Positions 26,101 through 35,800 of a DNA stretch of 50,322 bases are shown in pieces; the stretch's first letter is position 1; each line of letters opens with the position of its first letter. Origin of the DNA: a virus. The translations under genes were made by a program, and so were the position numbers. A model generated the notes under the pieces. It ran no database searches. It saw only the letters and a program-made list of their open reading frames with translations, and was not told the DNA's origin. The DNA is taken from IMG/VR virus record IMGVR_UViG_3300025601_000029, positions 1 to 50,322 of that record; one strand, 5' to 3'.

Positions 26101-29100
26101 TTGAACTCTTATTGGACTGCAATGATTCGTATGCAGAACGAACAGCCAATATTTCACTTTGATTTAAATTATTCGGAACAATACGGTCAGTAATTCTGGC
26201 TGTTCCATTTTCTAAGATGTCGATTATAAGATCAAATCCTGCCTGTATATTAGAAATTACAGCAATTGTTGCAGTACTTGTATTTTCAATCTGTGTACTA
26301 GTAGAGTATCTGTAACCGCTAGTGTTATTTGTTATTACCTTTGTTGCAATATCTTTTAGATAACGAACAGCATTAGTTGTTGTTGTTTGCTCACTAGGAA
26401 AAAGTACAGTATCTTGATTCCAATACTGTAACCCGGCAAATGTCGATTGGGTGTTGCCGTCAAATAATATATCTTGAGCAAGTGCATCAACAATTAATCC
26501 TGTGTCACGACTACATTTAACAGGATCGTAACTAAACTTGCTAGGCCATAAATTATCAACATAGGCAACAACTTCTTCTTGAATAAAGTTTCTATTCTTT
26601 TCTAATAATCTTCTAGCATTTAATACACCTTGGTTGCTATCAACATACTGTCTAGGCTTACGTATTGTTGGACTTGAGTCTGCACCATCCTTAATAATAT
26701 CAGCAATAATATCAAATTTTTCTTCCAATGAAGTTAATGCTCGTTCGCCGCCACTAAGATCGTAATCAAATACTTGTTCAGTAATATTTTGATAACTTCC
26801 AAATTTAAAATTATTATTAATATAAGCAATAGTTTCTTCTTGTATAAACTGTCTGTTAGCAACCAGCAATTGATATGCATTATATACATCTGTACTAGTG
26901 TCTTTTGTTAAACTTACAGGTACTTTTTCGTTTGCAACTCCAGGACCGTTATTAATGATGTTTACAATAGTATCAATACTATTTTGAACATCTAAAATTT
27001 CATTACTTGTACCCACTGATGTACTTGTAGTTTGTGTAATAAACGGCTGCTGAGGAATTGCATTTTCGCCTGTTACAACGTATGGCAATAATCCTTTAAT
27101 AAAATTATACGCCGCAGTAGTTTGTGGTATTTCTCCTGCAATTGCACTTGATGTATCACTAAAACCGTAATAGTATACACCGCTTTGAATTGCCTGTCTA
27201 TTACTAGGTATACCGTCATGTAAAGGATGCAATAAGTCAAACGCAACTGAGTCAACCATGTATCCGACATCACGGAAACATAACTCTTGATCGTATATAA
27301 ATCGCTGAGTTTGATTTACAAATGCAACAGTTTCTGCTTGAATATAATCTCTATTGATTTCTAGTATCAATGCTGCACGAAGTTTGTTTACATCGCCGCT
27401 AGCATCTAAACTAATAGGAGTTTTTGCAGTTACTACGCTAGGTCCATCACTAATAATATTAGTAATAGTATTAATTGCTCTTCCTAAAATTTCTGATTCA
27501 AAACTTGTTGCAGCAGTTAAACTAGTATTTTGAGTAACAGTACTTTGATAATTTGTTCCAGTTGTATTTGTTACAATGCGCTGAGATATTTCTTTAATAA
27601 AGTTAAATGCCTGCAGAGTCTGTGGAATTTCGTTAGGAATTGCTGTGCTGTTGGCATTAAAACTGTAGTAGTAAACACCACTTTGAACTGCTTGTTTATT
27701 TCCGCTGTGCAGTAAATCAAATGCAACTGAGTCAACTATGTATCCAATATCACGGAAACATAACTCTTGATCATATTCGAACTCACTAGTCTTTGTGCTT
27801 TCTACATATGCAACTGCTTCGGCTTGCAGATATTCTTTGTTAAGAACTAATAAATTGTAAGCATTAATAACATCAGTAACAGTGCTTTCCGCAATATTGT
27901 TAGGAACAATAGTATCCGTTACTCCATCAGTGCCGTTAGTTAATATATCAGTGATTACTGCAAAATCAGTATCAATTATTAACGCAGCAGCCGACGATGC
28001 TGCATCTAAACTTGTATTTTGAGTAACAGTACTCTGGTAGCGTGTGCCGCTTTCATCATTTTGAACAATTAATTGTGCAAGAGCGCTGACGTAAGTAATA
28101 GCATTAGTAGTTGTTGTTAATTCTCCAGCAATGCTACCTGTGTAACCGTTCTGATCCCAGTACTGAAGGCCTGCAAAAGTTGACTGACTGTAAGTATCAG
28201 TTGGGTATAATAAATCTAATGCAATAGCGTCTACAATTAGACCACTATCTCTATAACATTTTTCTTCGTCGTAATCAAATTTAGTTGCTTCAATATAAGC
28301 AATAGTTTCGCTTTGAATATATTCTTTATTGTTAACAAGTAATGTGTATGCATTAATTGTTGCAGTGTCGATAGATTGTACACCATTTGGAACGATTTTG
28401 TCAGTTACACCGGCAGTACCGTCAACTAAAATGTCAATAATCACATCAAAATCTGCCGCAACAATATTTCCTTCAACAGCAGTTGCAAAAGTGCTTGCTG
28501 CATTTTGTGTAACAGTGCTTTGGTATCTTGTACCTGTAGTAATTCCTTGAACAACTTCGGCTGCTACAGTTTTTGCATACTTAATTGCATTAGTTGTAGT
28601 AGTAAGTTCTCTAGAAATGTCTCCAATATACCCTGCTTGGTTCCAATACTGCAATCCAGCAAAAGTAGTTTGACTTTTTTCATCAGTAGGATACAATAAG
28701 TCAGTTGCGATAGCATCAACAATTAACCCGGTATCACGGTAGCATTTGGCTTGATCATAAACAAAACCTGTTCCGTAATATTTGTCTACCCATGCAATAG
28801 TCTCTGATTTAATAAAGTCTCTGTTTGCAAGAAGTATAGTTGCGGCTGCTTCTGTATCTATATTAGTAGTTCGTGTTTGGCCAATTGGCAATCCTTCAAT
28901 TGCTACATCTGGTCCTTCTGTAATTATATCAGTTATTAAACTTATAATATTATTAGTAATACCTGCAACTGCAATAGTAGAACTTGTTAAATTTGTTATC
29001 TGAGTTGCTGTATTATTAATAGTAGGAGTAATTTCTACATTAGTAATAATAAGAGGAATAATTTCTTTTAGTTTATTAAACGCTGCTGAAGTTTGTGCTT

Positions 29101-32100
29101 GTTCGTTTTCGACCGCACTTTGAGTATTTGAGAATCCGTAATAGAATACACCGCTTTGAATCGCCTGTCTATTTCCGCCGTATAAAGTATCGTGGGCGAC
29201 TGAATCAATCATATATCCTACATCACGTAGGCATTTTTCTTGATCGTATTCAAATCCGCTTTCTTTAGTACTTTCTACATAAGCAACTGCTTCTGCTTGA
29301 ATAAAACTTTTATTAATTTGTAATAAATCGTAGGCCTTTTGTGCATCTGCATTTAATATATCGATTCCATTTGCAACTACAATATCAGTTACGCCAGCAG
29401 TGCCATTTTCCAATATGTCTATGATAACTTGAAAATCAGTTCTGATTGCAGAGGCTTCTGTGCCTGTAGCAACTGGTAAACTTAAATTTTGCGTTACAGT
29501 AGATTGATAAGGTGTAGAAGTTGTGTTACCTAATACAACGTTATAGGCTAGTTCTTTTACGTATTTGATTGCATTAGTAGTAGTGGTTAATTCGTTAGCA
29601 ATATCGCCGACATACCCATCTTGATTCCAATATTGCAATCCAGAAAAGTTTGCTTGAGTAAATGGTCCTGTACCGCTAAACATTAAATCTGCAACAACTG
29701 TGTCTACAATAATACCAGTATCTCGAGCACATTTTACTTTGTCGTACACAAATCCAGTTATAGGAACATTTTGAATAACTCTTAATGCAATATCTTTAGC
29801 ATAACTTACTGCTAAACTTGTTGTAGTTTCTTGTCCGGGTACTAGAGTAACTTGATTAGACACAGTCGATGATAGCGCACTATCGATTGTGCTAGATAAC
29901 ACTGTGTAGTAAGCATTTCCTGCAAAATACAGATTAAAATAATTAAAATTAGTGTCAGTATATCCGTTTAGAATTGGACGGTCTAAAACTACTGTTTTAA
30001 ATTGTACATCAACAACTTGAGTACCAGTAGTTACATAAGGTTCTCCAGTTTCTGGATGAACTTCAGAACCATATACATCTCGAATATACAGAGTATGACC
30101 TACTGCAATGTTAGTAACATCAATGCCGCTAATAATATAACTGCTAGTTGTAATAGAACCGGTATTAGAAGTAGAGACCAAGTAACCAGGATATCCTACT
30201 TCATTAACATACGGAACACGATTTCCTGCAAAATCAATATATGTATCAGGTGGAACTACTTCCATAACTTGACCGATGTGCGGACGATCTAGATCGTTAG
30301 GAAGAAATACTTCCATTTGCTGACTGTTTGGCCAAAAACCTAGCGGATAATATTCTCCGTTTGGAACGTTTGTAGGGTATGCGGGGTTTCGGACAAATCC
30401 TTGACTTGCAAGTTTGCCTAATCCTTTAGCAGTTAAACATGTATCACCAAAGTTACTGTTAGAGTTAGTAATGGAAGCAATGCCTCCATTTTCAACAATA
30501 ACTGCGTTAGAGCAAAAAATTGTAAACACAGAAACTAACTGTGCGTAGCCGTTGTTGATAATATGTATACCATTACCACCTTGGTTCAATTGCGTGAACG
30601 CATCAAACACAAATGATTGAATTGGGCTACGCTCACTGGGAGCGTTACCGTCAACTAGGGCTCCACCTCCAGCACCGGTTGGATCTAAAGTTCTAATAGC
30701 GTATTGTTCGCCGTCATCAACTTGCCACTCCGGCGGAACTTCTGCATCTAAGTAAGGATAGGTAGTAGTGTATCCAAAATAAATTCTTGCATCATCACTT
30801 GCAGCCACAGTTGGCCTACTTAACATTACTTCGTAAGTATTTTGAGCAATCATGTTAACTGATGTAACAGTAGATGCTACGTTAACTTCATTAGGACTTA
30901 GCCCTGTAGGATATATTAATCCTACTAAATCATCTACTGTATTAGGTACTGCGATTTCTCCGTTAGTTACGATAGTAGAAATTAAATCATAACTTGTAGC
31001 AATACGTGTTTGTACAACTGAACCTTTATCAAGATTTAAATCTATAACTTGATTAGTAGATGTGCTGTATAAAGTAACTGATGTTGCATTGTTAATAACA
31101 ACATCTGCAGATATGGATTTTAAATATTGAATTGCATTTGCAGTTTCATTTATTTCTCCAGGAATTAATGTTGTTACACCGCTCCAGTATGCTAAGCCTG
31201 CTTCAATACTTCGTTTATTTCCGCCAAATCTAGCATCTCCTGATACTGCATCAATAATAAACCCTACATCACGATAGCACGAATCTTGGTTGTAATCTAA
31301 ACCTGGATACTCATTATTAATCCAAGCAACTACTTGACTTTGTAAGAATGTTTTATTTCTTTGTAGTAACAATTGAGCGTTACGGTATCCTTCGTTTGCT
31401 TCATCGTTTACTGCCATGCCAACTGCAACTGTTCCTGTGTACAATGTCACAGTAATAGTAGATTGATTAGCGACCCATGTACTAGTCCCTGCGCCTAAAG
31501 GAATTTGTACAGTTTGGTTTGGAACAAACATTGTTCCATCTTTTAGCCAAGGCCCGGATTGGTTAGTACAGTTTTGAATGTAAGGAGAATGGTATAAGTC
31601 AATTGGATTATCCAGGCTCGGCGGAAATGCCACTGCATAAGCACCTGTAGTATACGTGCCTGCGCCGCCAGGTGCATATCGTTCTACTTCGCCCCTGCGT
31701 AAATTACGCATTTGCATCTGAGCAATATAAACGCCACTGTTTACGTGAAATAAATCTAAATCTTTATTTAACGGTTCAATAAAAGTTGTCCGTAAATCGT
31801 TACCAACAACAGAAGTATAAGGTTTTAAAGGAATTGGATTATCTTCAAAGTATGCGCCTGCTGCAACTTTAATAGATGTTCCCGGAATGTACAAAGGACT
31901 ACGAACAGCACCACTAATAGTACGACACGCACGACTTGCATCTAATGCAGATCCGTCATTTCTATCATCGCCATCAGGAGTAACATATAATGTTTGCGGA
32001 ACAATAGGATAAGTACCTAAAGGATTTCCTTCTACTGTAAAATCACCAGTAACTACTGCGTCGCCATTTATTTGTAGTCGTTGAAACGGACTTAAAATAA

Positions 32101-32368
32101 TTTCAGATTCTGTATCGATGCCACTTATAGTAATGTCTGTACCGTTTTCAGTCGCAGTAATTGTTTGATCTTCAAACGCTAACCTACCTAACGTATTTGT
32201 CCAAGTTACTTTGCCATCTTCGTCAGTTTGTAATGTATAACCTTCATTAGCCGTAGGTGCTACTCCTAATGCAGGTTGTGCATTTTCTAAATTTAGATAA
32301 TCCCATCGATCTTCTTTTAAATCTTCTGGTCTTAATACAGGTCTTCTATTACTTAATAAACGTGGCAT
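23123..32368 (-). CDS. Giant fibre protein (3081 residues) with 14 C-x-RD modules
   Basis: Predicted fibre or adhesin, the largest gene here. After a short N-terminal domain come a beta-helix part (LYVTPDGDDRNDGSALDASR near 125, DLFHVNSGVYIAQMQMRNL), one C-x-RD module near residue 363, and a second beta-helix part (SPIQSFVFDAFTQLNQGG near 580, GIASITNSNSNFGDT). Thirteen further modules fill residues about 878-2930 with a period near 162 residues. Each module reads xxYDxxKCxRDxGxIVDxxAxDLL, then STFAGLQYWNQ or QSGVYYYGY, then a helix ending NKxFIQAExVAYV. The C-terminus (NGKVFFTSTDQNGDFRIGP, GRTFEKSL) is nearly identical to that of the 2200-residue paralogue. The frame is intact over 9.2 kb. 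No function of the module is known to me; one conserved Cys per module is notable. Confidence 0.82.
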   Translation of the reverse strand: MPRLLSNRRPVLRPEDLKEDRWDYLNLENAQPALGVAPTANEGYTLQTDEDGKVTWTNTLGRLAFEDQTITATENGTDITISGIDTESEIILSPFQRLQINGDAVVTGDFTVEGNPLGTYPIVPQTLYVTPDGDDRNDGSALDASRACRTISGAVRSPLYIPGTSIKVAAGAYFEDNPIPLKPYTSVVGNDLRTTFIEPLNKDLDLFHVNSGVYIAQMQMRNLRRGEVERYAPGGAGTYTTGAYAVAFPPSLDNPIDLYHSPYIQNCTNQSGPWLKDGTMFVPNQTVQIPLGAGTSTWVANQSTITVTLYTGTVAVGMAVNDEANEGYRNAQLLLQRNKTFLQSQVVAWINNEYPGLDYNQDSCYRDVGFIIDAVSGDARFGGNKRSIEAGLAYWSGVTTLIPGEINETANAIQYLKSISADVVINNATSVTLYSTSTNQVIDLNLDKGSVVQTRIATSYDLISTIVTNGEIAVPNTVDDLVGLIYPTGLSPNEVNVASTVTSVNMIAQNTYEVMLSRPTVAASDDARIYFGYTTTYPYLDAEVPPEWQVDDGEQYAIRTLDPTGAGGGALVDGNAPSERSPIQSFVFDAFTQLNQGGNGIHIINNGYAQLVSVFTIFCSNAVIVENGGIASITNSNSNFGDTCLTAKGLGKLASQGFVRNPAYPTNVPNGEYYPLGFWPNSQQMEVFLPNDLDRPHIGQVMEVVPPDTYIDFAGNRVPYVNEVGYPGYLVSTSNTGSITTSSYIISGIDVTNIAVGHTLYIRDVYGSEVHPETGEPYVTTGTQVVDVQFKTVVLDRPILNGYTDTNFNYFNLYFAGNAYYTVLSSTIDSALSSTVSNQVTLVPGQETTTSLAVSYAKDIALRVIQNVPITGFVYDKVKCARDTGIIVDTVVADLMFSGTGPFTQANFSGLQYWNQDGYVGDIANELTTTTNAIKYVKELAYNVVLGNTTSTPYQSTVTQNLSLPVATGTEASAIRTDFQVIIDILENGTAGVTDIVVANGIDILNADAQKAYDLLQINKSFIQAEAVAYVESTKESGFEYDQEKCLRDVGYMIDSVAHDTLYGGNRQAIQSGVFYYGFSNTQSAVENEQAQTSAAFNKLKEIIPLIITNVEITPTINNTATQITNLTSSTIAVAGITNNIISLITDIITEGPDVAIEGLPIGQTRTTNIDTEAAATILLANRDFIKSETIAWVDKYYGTGFVYDQAKCYRDTGLIVDAIATDLLYPTDEKSQTTFAGLQYWNQAGYIGDISRELTTTTNAIKYAKTVAAEVVQGITTGTRYQSTVTQNAASTFATAVEGNIVAADFDVIIDILVDGTAGVTDKIVPNGVQSIDTATINAYTLLVNNKEYIQSETIAYIEATKFDYDEEKCYRDSGLIVDAIALDLLYPTDTYSQSTFAGLQYWDQNGYTGSIAGELTTTTNAITYVSALAQLIVQNDESGTRYQSTVTQNTSLDAASSAAALIIDTDFAVITDILTNGTDGVTDTIVPNNIAESTVTDVINAYNLLVLNKEYLQAEAVAYVESTKTSEFEYDQELCFRDIGYIVDSVAFDLLHSGNKQAVQSGVYYYSFNANSTAIPNEIPQTLQAFNFIKEISQRIVTNTTGTNYQSTVTQNTSLTAATSFESEILGRAINTITNIISDGPSVVTAKTPISLDASGDVNKLRAALILEINRDYIQAETVAFVNQTQRFIYDQELCFRDVGYMVDSVAFDLLHPLHDGIPSNRQAIQSGVYYYGFSDTSSAIAGEIPQTTAAYNFIKGLLPYVVTGENAIPQQPFITQTTSTSVGTSNEILDVQNSIDTIVNIINNGPGVANEKVPVSLTKDTSTDVYNAYQLLVANRQFIQEETIAYINNNFKFGSYQNITEQVFDYDLSGGERALTSLEEKFDIIADIIKDGADSSPTIRKPRQYVDSNQGVLNARRLLEKNRNFIQEEVVAYVDNLWPSKFSYDPVKCSRDTGLIVDALAQDILFDGNTQSTFAGLQYWNQDTVLFPSEQTTTTNAVRYLKDIATKVITNNTSGYRYSTSTQIENTSTATIAVISNIQAGFDLIIDILENGTARITDRIVPNNLNQSEILAVRSAYESLQSNKSSIQTEVVEYIDQTNNFVYDEAKCFRDTGLIVDAIALDMKYPTTGDSQSTFAGLQYWNQGGYTGSIASELTTTTNAINYLSGLAQKVIVNSLTGTRYQSTVTQTTSTSVGTAAESAIIGTNFTFITDILTTGTTGITDLIVPNGRPSLNANVSNAYNLLIENKEYLQAEVVAYVESTKEEGFEYNQDKCFRDVGYMVDSVAFDLVHGGNKQSIQSGFYYYGYDSTSTAIVNEIPQTTAAYNRIKEIIPFIVQNEIVSVSQGNTATQVTYMLPATITQVGVLQTKIDRITEIINNGPSAAPELEPISLTADTDPLVDRAYDILVANRDFIKAEIVAYVNQQFTGFEYDREKCFRDVGYMLDSVSFDLLYSGNRQAVQSGVYYYGYDSTSTAIPKEIPQTTAAYNFIERIVGDIVTGTLITTPQQYTVVQVVSDDVASEDEAQMIRDNVNFINSIIEFGPDQVTVKEPISITETQDVKMRNAAYLLNANREFIRAETIAFINNTYQTGFLYDKTKCQRDTGLIVDSIAFDLLHDGVTESTFAGLQYWNQDTYVGSVRGEITTTTNSIRYIKELVADVIVNNEISSTVGNTATQNTSLPATTVGIATLVTGNVDIILNILANGTAGVTDIIVPDSTSSNREDINRGYNLLMANKEFIQDEVIARIDYDNTEFDYDRTVCRRDIGYIVDSLAFDLLHEGNRQSVTSGVYYYGFDAADTVIDNQVSQTTAAYDRIKDIVGSIVKAEAVNQTYQYKVKQVLSTNTATDSEVVVLQEKIDIITDIINNGPEQAGAQTPIDHVASTSTSVINAFDLLIANKNFIKAEVVAYIDAKYTDTPNYDRDKCYRDVGAIIDAVGYDVAYGGNYNSVNTGNGYFNRKGQYHIVRLEQNVTDPTLFIDGATVRFYQQSYISASGYLFEYVGAGTQYGALPQVGKADPVQEREVVQLNNGKVFFTSTDQNGDFRIGPTLVISQSTGVLAGRTFEKSLYATMTPFILVVGA
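23500..29760 (-). repeat. Array of 13 C-x-RD modules, about 490-base period
   Basis: The C-x-RD-x-G motif recurs at about 23590, 24080, 24560, 25050, 25538, 26030, 26508, 27266, 27757, 28250, 28738, 29228 and 29725. Spacing is 478-497 bases except for one 758-base step. Two sub-types are mixed: STFAGLQYWNQ and QSGVYYYGY. Confidence 0.85.
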
Positions 32369-32399
32369 TAGTGTTCTCTTTAAAAATCAAAAATTACTA

Positions 32400-32786
32400 T
32401 TAGTTATTGGCTGTTTCTAAGATACTTAATACAAGTTTTAGAGGACCGTTTGAGTCTGCGTATGCACGAATACTATCTTGTGCTTCTAAAATCATTTTAC
32501 CAGTAATTAAACTTGCAGAATCATTTGGCGGAATTTCAAAGTCCATTACTAATTCTGTAGTAACGTTAGGATCTTGTGCGTTATTTCCTTGTGCATCTGG
32601 CAATACTCTAAATCGTCTGTGATGACTAAATGTAATAGTGTGAGATGCACTAGGATCTGTGTTTGCAACTTGAGCCATTAACACAATAGATGTAACGCCA
32701 ATTGGTGCAACATATACTGATGCTGTTGTATTTGTATCTAAAACTCTTGTTTTTGTCTTAAATGTGTTTAATGGAATTAATGCCAT
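32400..32786 (-). CDS. Small beta-rich virion-type protein
   Basis: A 128-residue protein starting MALIPLNTFKTKTRVLDTNT. Strand-rich pattern: VYVAPIGVTSIVLMAQVAN, HTITFSHHRRF, VMDFEIPPNDSASLITGKMI, then PLKLVLSILETAN. Similar small proteins lie between fibre genes of marine T4-like phages and are annotated only as structural or hypothetical (recalled). The overall layout resembles the 105-residue protein at 40277-40594: an opening strand with T/V, a strand ending in a Cys or Ala core, a PP/PAG-E turn and a final LxV-x-S strand. It lies between the two giant paralogous fibres, 18 bases after one and 31 before the other, with a good ribosome binding site (AAAGGAAAC). Function unknown; a fibre joint or capping protein is a guess. 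Confidence 0.65.
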   Translation of the reverse strand: MALIPLNTFKTKTRVLDTNTTASVYVAPIGVTSIVLMAQVANTDPSASHTITFSHHRRFRVLPDAQGNNAQDPNVTTELVMDFEIPPNDSASLITGKMILEAQDSIRAYADSNGPLKLVLSILETANN

Positions 32787-32804
32787 AATATGTTTCCTTT
32801 ATTC

Positions 32805-35800
32805 TTAACCTGCTTCAACTGCTAAGATGAATGGTGTCATCTGTGCAAATAAACTCTTCTCAAATGTTCTTCCACTTAGCACGCCAGTTGCTTGACTAAT
32901 TACTAAACCAGGACCAATTCGGAAATCTCCGTTTTGGTCTGTTGATGTAAAGAACACCTTACCATTATTTAACTGAACTACTTCCTTGCTCTGATTTGGA
33001 TCAACTCTGCCTACTTGGGGTAAAGCACCGTAGTTAGTGCCTGCGCCACAATATTCAAACAAGTAGCCACTAGCACTCATGTATGAACGTTGATAGAAGT
33101 TTACTGTACAACCATCAACAAATAATAATTGATCTCTTACATTGTCTTCTAATGTAACAATATGATAAGTACCTTCTTTAGAGTAATAAGTTTTTGCTGC
33201 TTCTACTGCTCTAAAATTACCGCCAGATAAAATATCTGCTTGTAAAGCATTAATAATTAATCCAACATCTCTTCGACATTTTTGTCTGTTATATTCAAAA
33301 CTACCAAACTCGTTGTCAATATATGCAATAACTTCTGCTTTAATAAATTCTTTATTTGCAATTAGCAAATCAAATGCTTGTTGTACAGCAGTTGAAGTTG
33401 ATGCAGTCAACCCAATTGGTACTTGAGAAATTCCTACAGGGCCTGTGTTAATAATATTTGTAATTAAATCAACATTTGATCTAATAATAACTGCTTCTGT
33501 TTCAGTAGCAGGTTCTAAGTTAGTAACTTGTGCTACAGCAGATTGAAACTTAGGACTAATCGGTGTGCCTGTTACAATATCACCTACTATTGCTTTAATA
33601 AAATTATATGCAGCAGTAGTTTGAGGTATTTCATTCGGTATAGCAGTACTGCCCGTGTAACCGTAGTAATAAACTCCGCTTGTTATGCTTTGTTTGTTGC
33701 CACCATGTAATAAATCAAATGCAACACTGTCGATAATGTATCCTACGTCACGTTCGCAAGTAACAGTATCGTAACTAAATCCAGGGTAGTTGGCATTAAT
33801 CCAATTTATAGTATTTGTTTGAATTGCTGATTTGTTTGCAATCAATGCATCATACCCTGCTATAATATTTGAATCAGAAGTAGCAGTACTATTAGAAATT
33901 ATAGTATCAGTTACACCGTCTATACCGTTTGTCAACAAATTAGTGATATCATCAAATCTATTAGACACAGTTTGTGCAACAGTAGAATTTGATGCTGCTT
34001 GTACAATACTTACTGAAAGGCTTTTTGCATAATTAATTGCATCAGTAGTAGTAGTAATCTCATCTACAACTGAACCGGTATAGTTACCTTGATTCCAATA
34101 TTGTAGTCCGGCAAATGTACTTTGTGAAGTACCTTCGTACAACAAGTCAAATGCCAACGCTTCAACAATTAATCCGGTATCTCTTTCACATTTTATTTCA
34201 TTGTATTGAAATCCGCCAAAAGTAGTATCAACAAATCCAACTACTTCGTCCATGATAAAATATCTATTTTTTTCTATCAATTGAACAATATTTTCTTTAA
34301 AAGGAATTGCAGTCCCAGTTGTTGCAACTTCAGGGGCTGCTTGGGGTCCTGACAGAATAACATTAGTAATGATACCTATATTAGATTCAATTAGTCCTAA
34401 TGCATTATTGCCGCCCGGTAAACTTGTATCAATTACTTGTATAGTAGCAGATGAAAATGTAGCAGTCATTGCAATATTTTGAATAACATTGTTTGTAACT
34501 GCTTTCATATAATTGATTGCTGAGATAGTTTCAGTTTCTTGTCCAAGAATTTTACTCTGTCCTGTTGGATAAGGACTAGATGCAATAATACTTGTTAGTA
34601 CGTTGTAGTAAGCGTTACCGCAAGCATATATATTAAAGTAGAACGGATTATCATACTGGCCGCCACCCTGATTAATTGGATTACTTAAATGTATAGTTTG
34701 AAAAGTAACATCAACAACTGTTGTACCAGTAGTAATGTATTGCTCTCCTTCGCCATTATCGTCTGCTTGGTATCCAAATTGATCTCTTACATATATTGTT
34801 TGACCTACAGCAATGCCAGTAGTGTCAATACCGCTAATAGTGTAACTACTTGTAGTTAATGTTGTTGTATTAGCAATAGCAGTTAAAAATCCTGGAAATC
34901 CTTCAGCATTAACATAAGGAACAACTTCGTTATCATAATTTACAAATTTATCAGGAGGTTGAATTTCCATTACTAAACTAATATGTGGACGATTGTCAGG
35001 ATCAGGAACAAATACGCAAATTTGTTGATTAGTTGGAAAATAACCTAACGGAAAATATTCATTAGGTTCAAATATATTATCTACTGGGTTGTATGCAATA
35101 TTTTTAGGATTATATATAGTACCGCCAAATTTTCTCGGACCATACCCTGTTGCTAATAATGTCAAATCACCAAAGTTATTGTTTGAGTTTGTAACAGATG
35201 CAATGCCTCCACTTTCTACAGTTACTGCTTGATCGCAGAAAATAGTAAACACCGAAACCAACTGTGCATAACCTTCGTTAATAATATGTATTCCTCGGCC
35301 GCCTTGCGTAATTTGCGTGAACGCATCAAACACAAATGATTGAATTGGACTTGTACGGCTTGGAGCGTTACCGTCAACTAAGGCTCCACCTCCAGAACCA
35401 TTTGGATTAAGACGACGATCTGCAAAACCGTTTTCGCTCCATTCTCCTGGCATTTTTTTATCTTCAACAGGGTATGTAGTAACTTCACCAAAGTACATAA
35501 GATCATTAGTTGCTGTAGCAATTGTAGAAGTACTTAAATGTATAATAAATTGTGTTAGTGTTGATTCTGTACTAAACGGTGCAAACGCAGGTCCTTCTTT
35601 AATAATAGTAGTAATTGCATTAAAATTACTGTCTACTAAGTTTCGTGCAATACCGCCTCCGTTTAATTCCGGATTAATAATTTGAGATACTAATGAAGTT
35701 ACAGTTGTAGAACTTGTGCCAGGTATTAATATCTCACGAGTAGTTTGATAAAAAGATGTTACTGGATTATTGGCAATAATTTCTAACGCTAAATTTTTTG

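Noticed and set aside
23123-32368. Possibility that the 9.2-kb ORF is an assembly artefact of collapsed or expanded repeats
   Set aside because: The modules are clearly diverged in sequence and the frame is intact with the same termini as its paralogue, so a simple assembly error is unlikely; long reads would settle the exact copy number.
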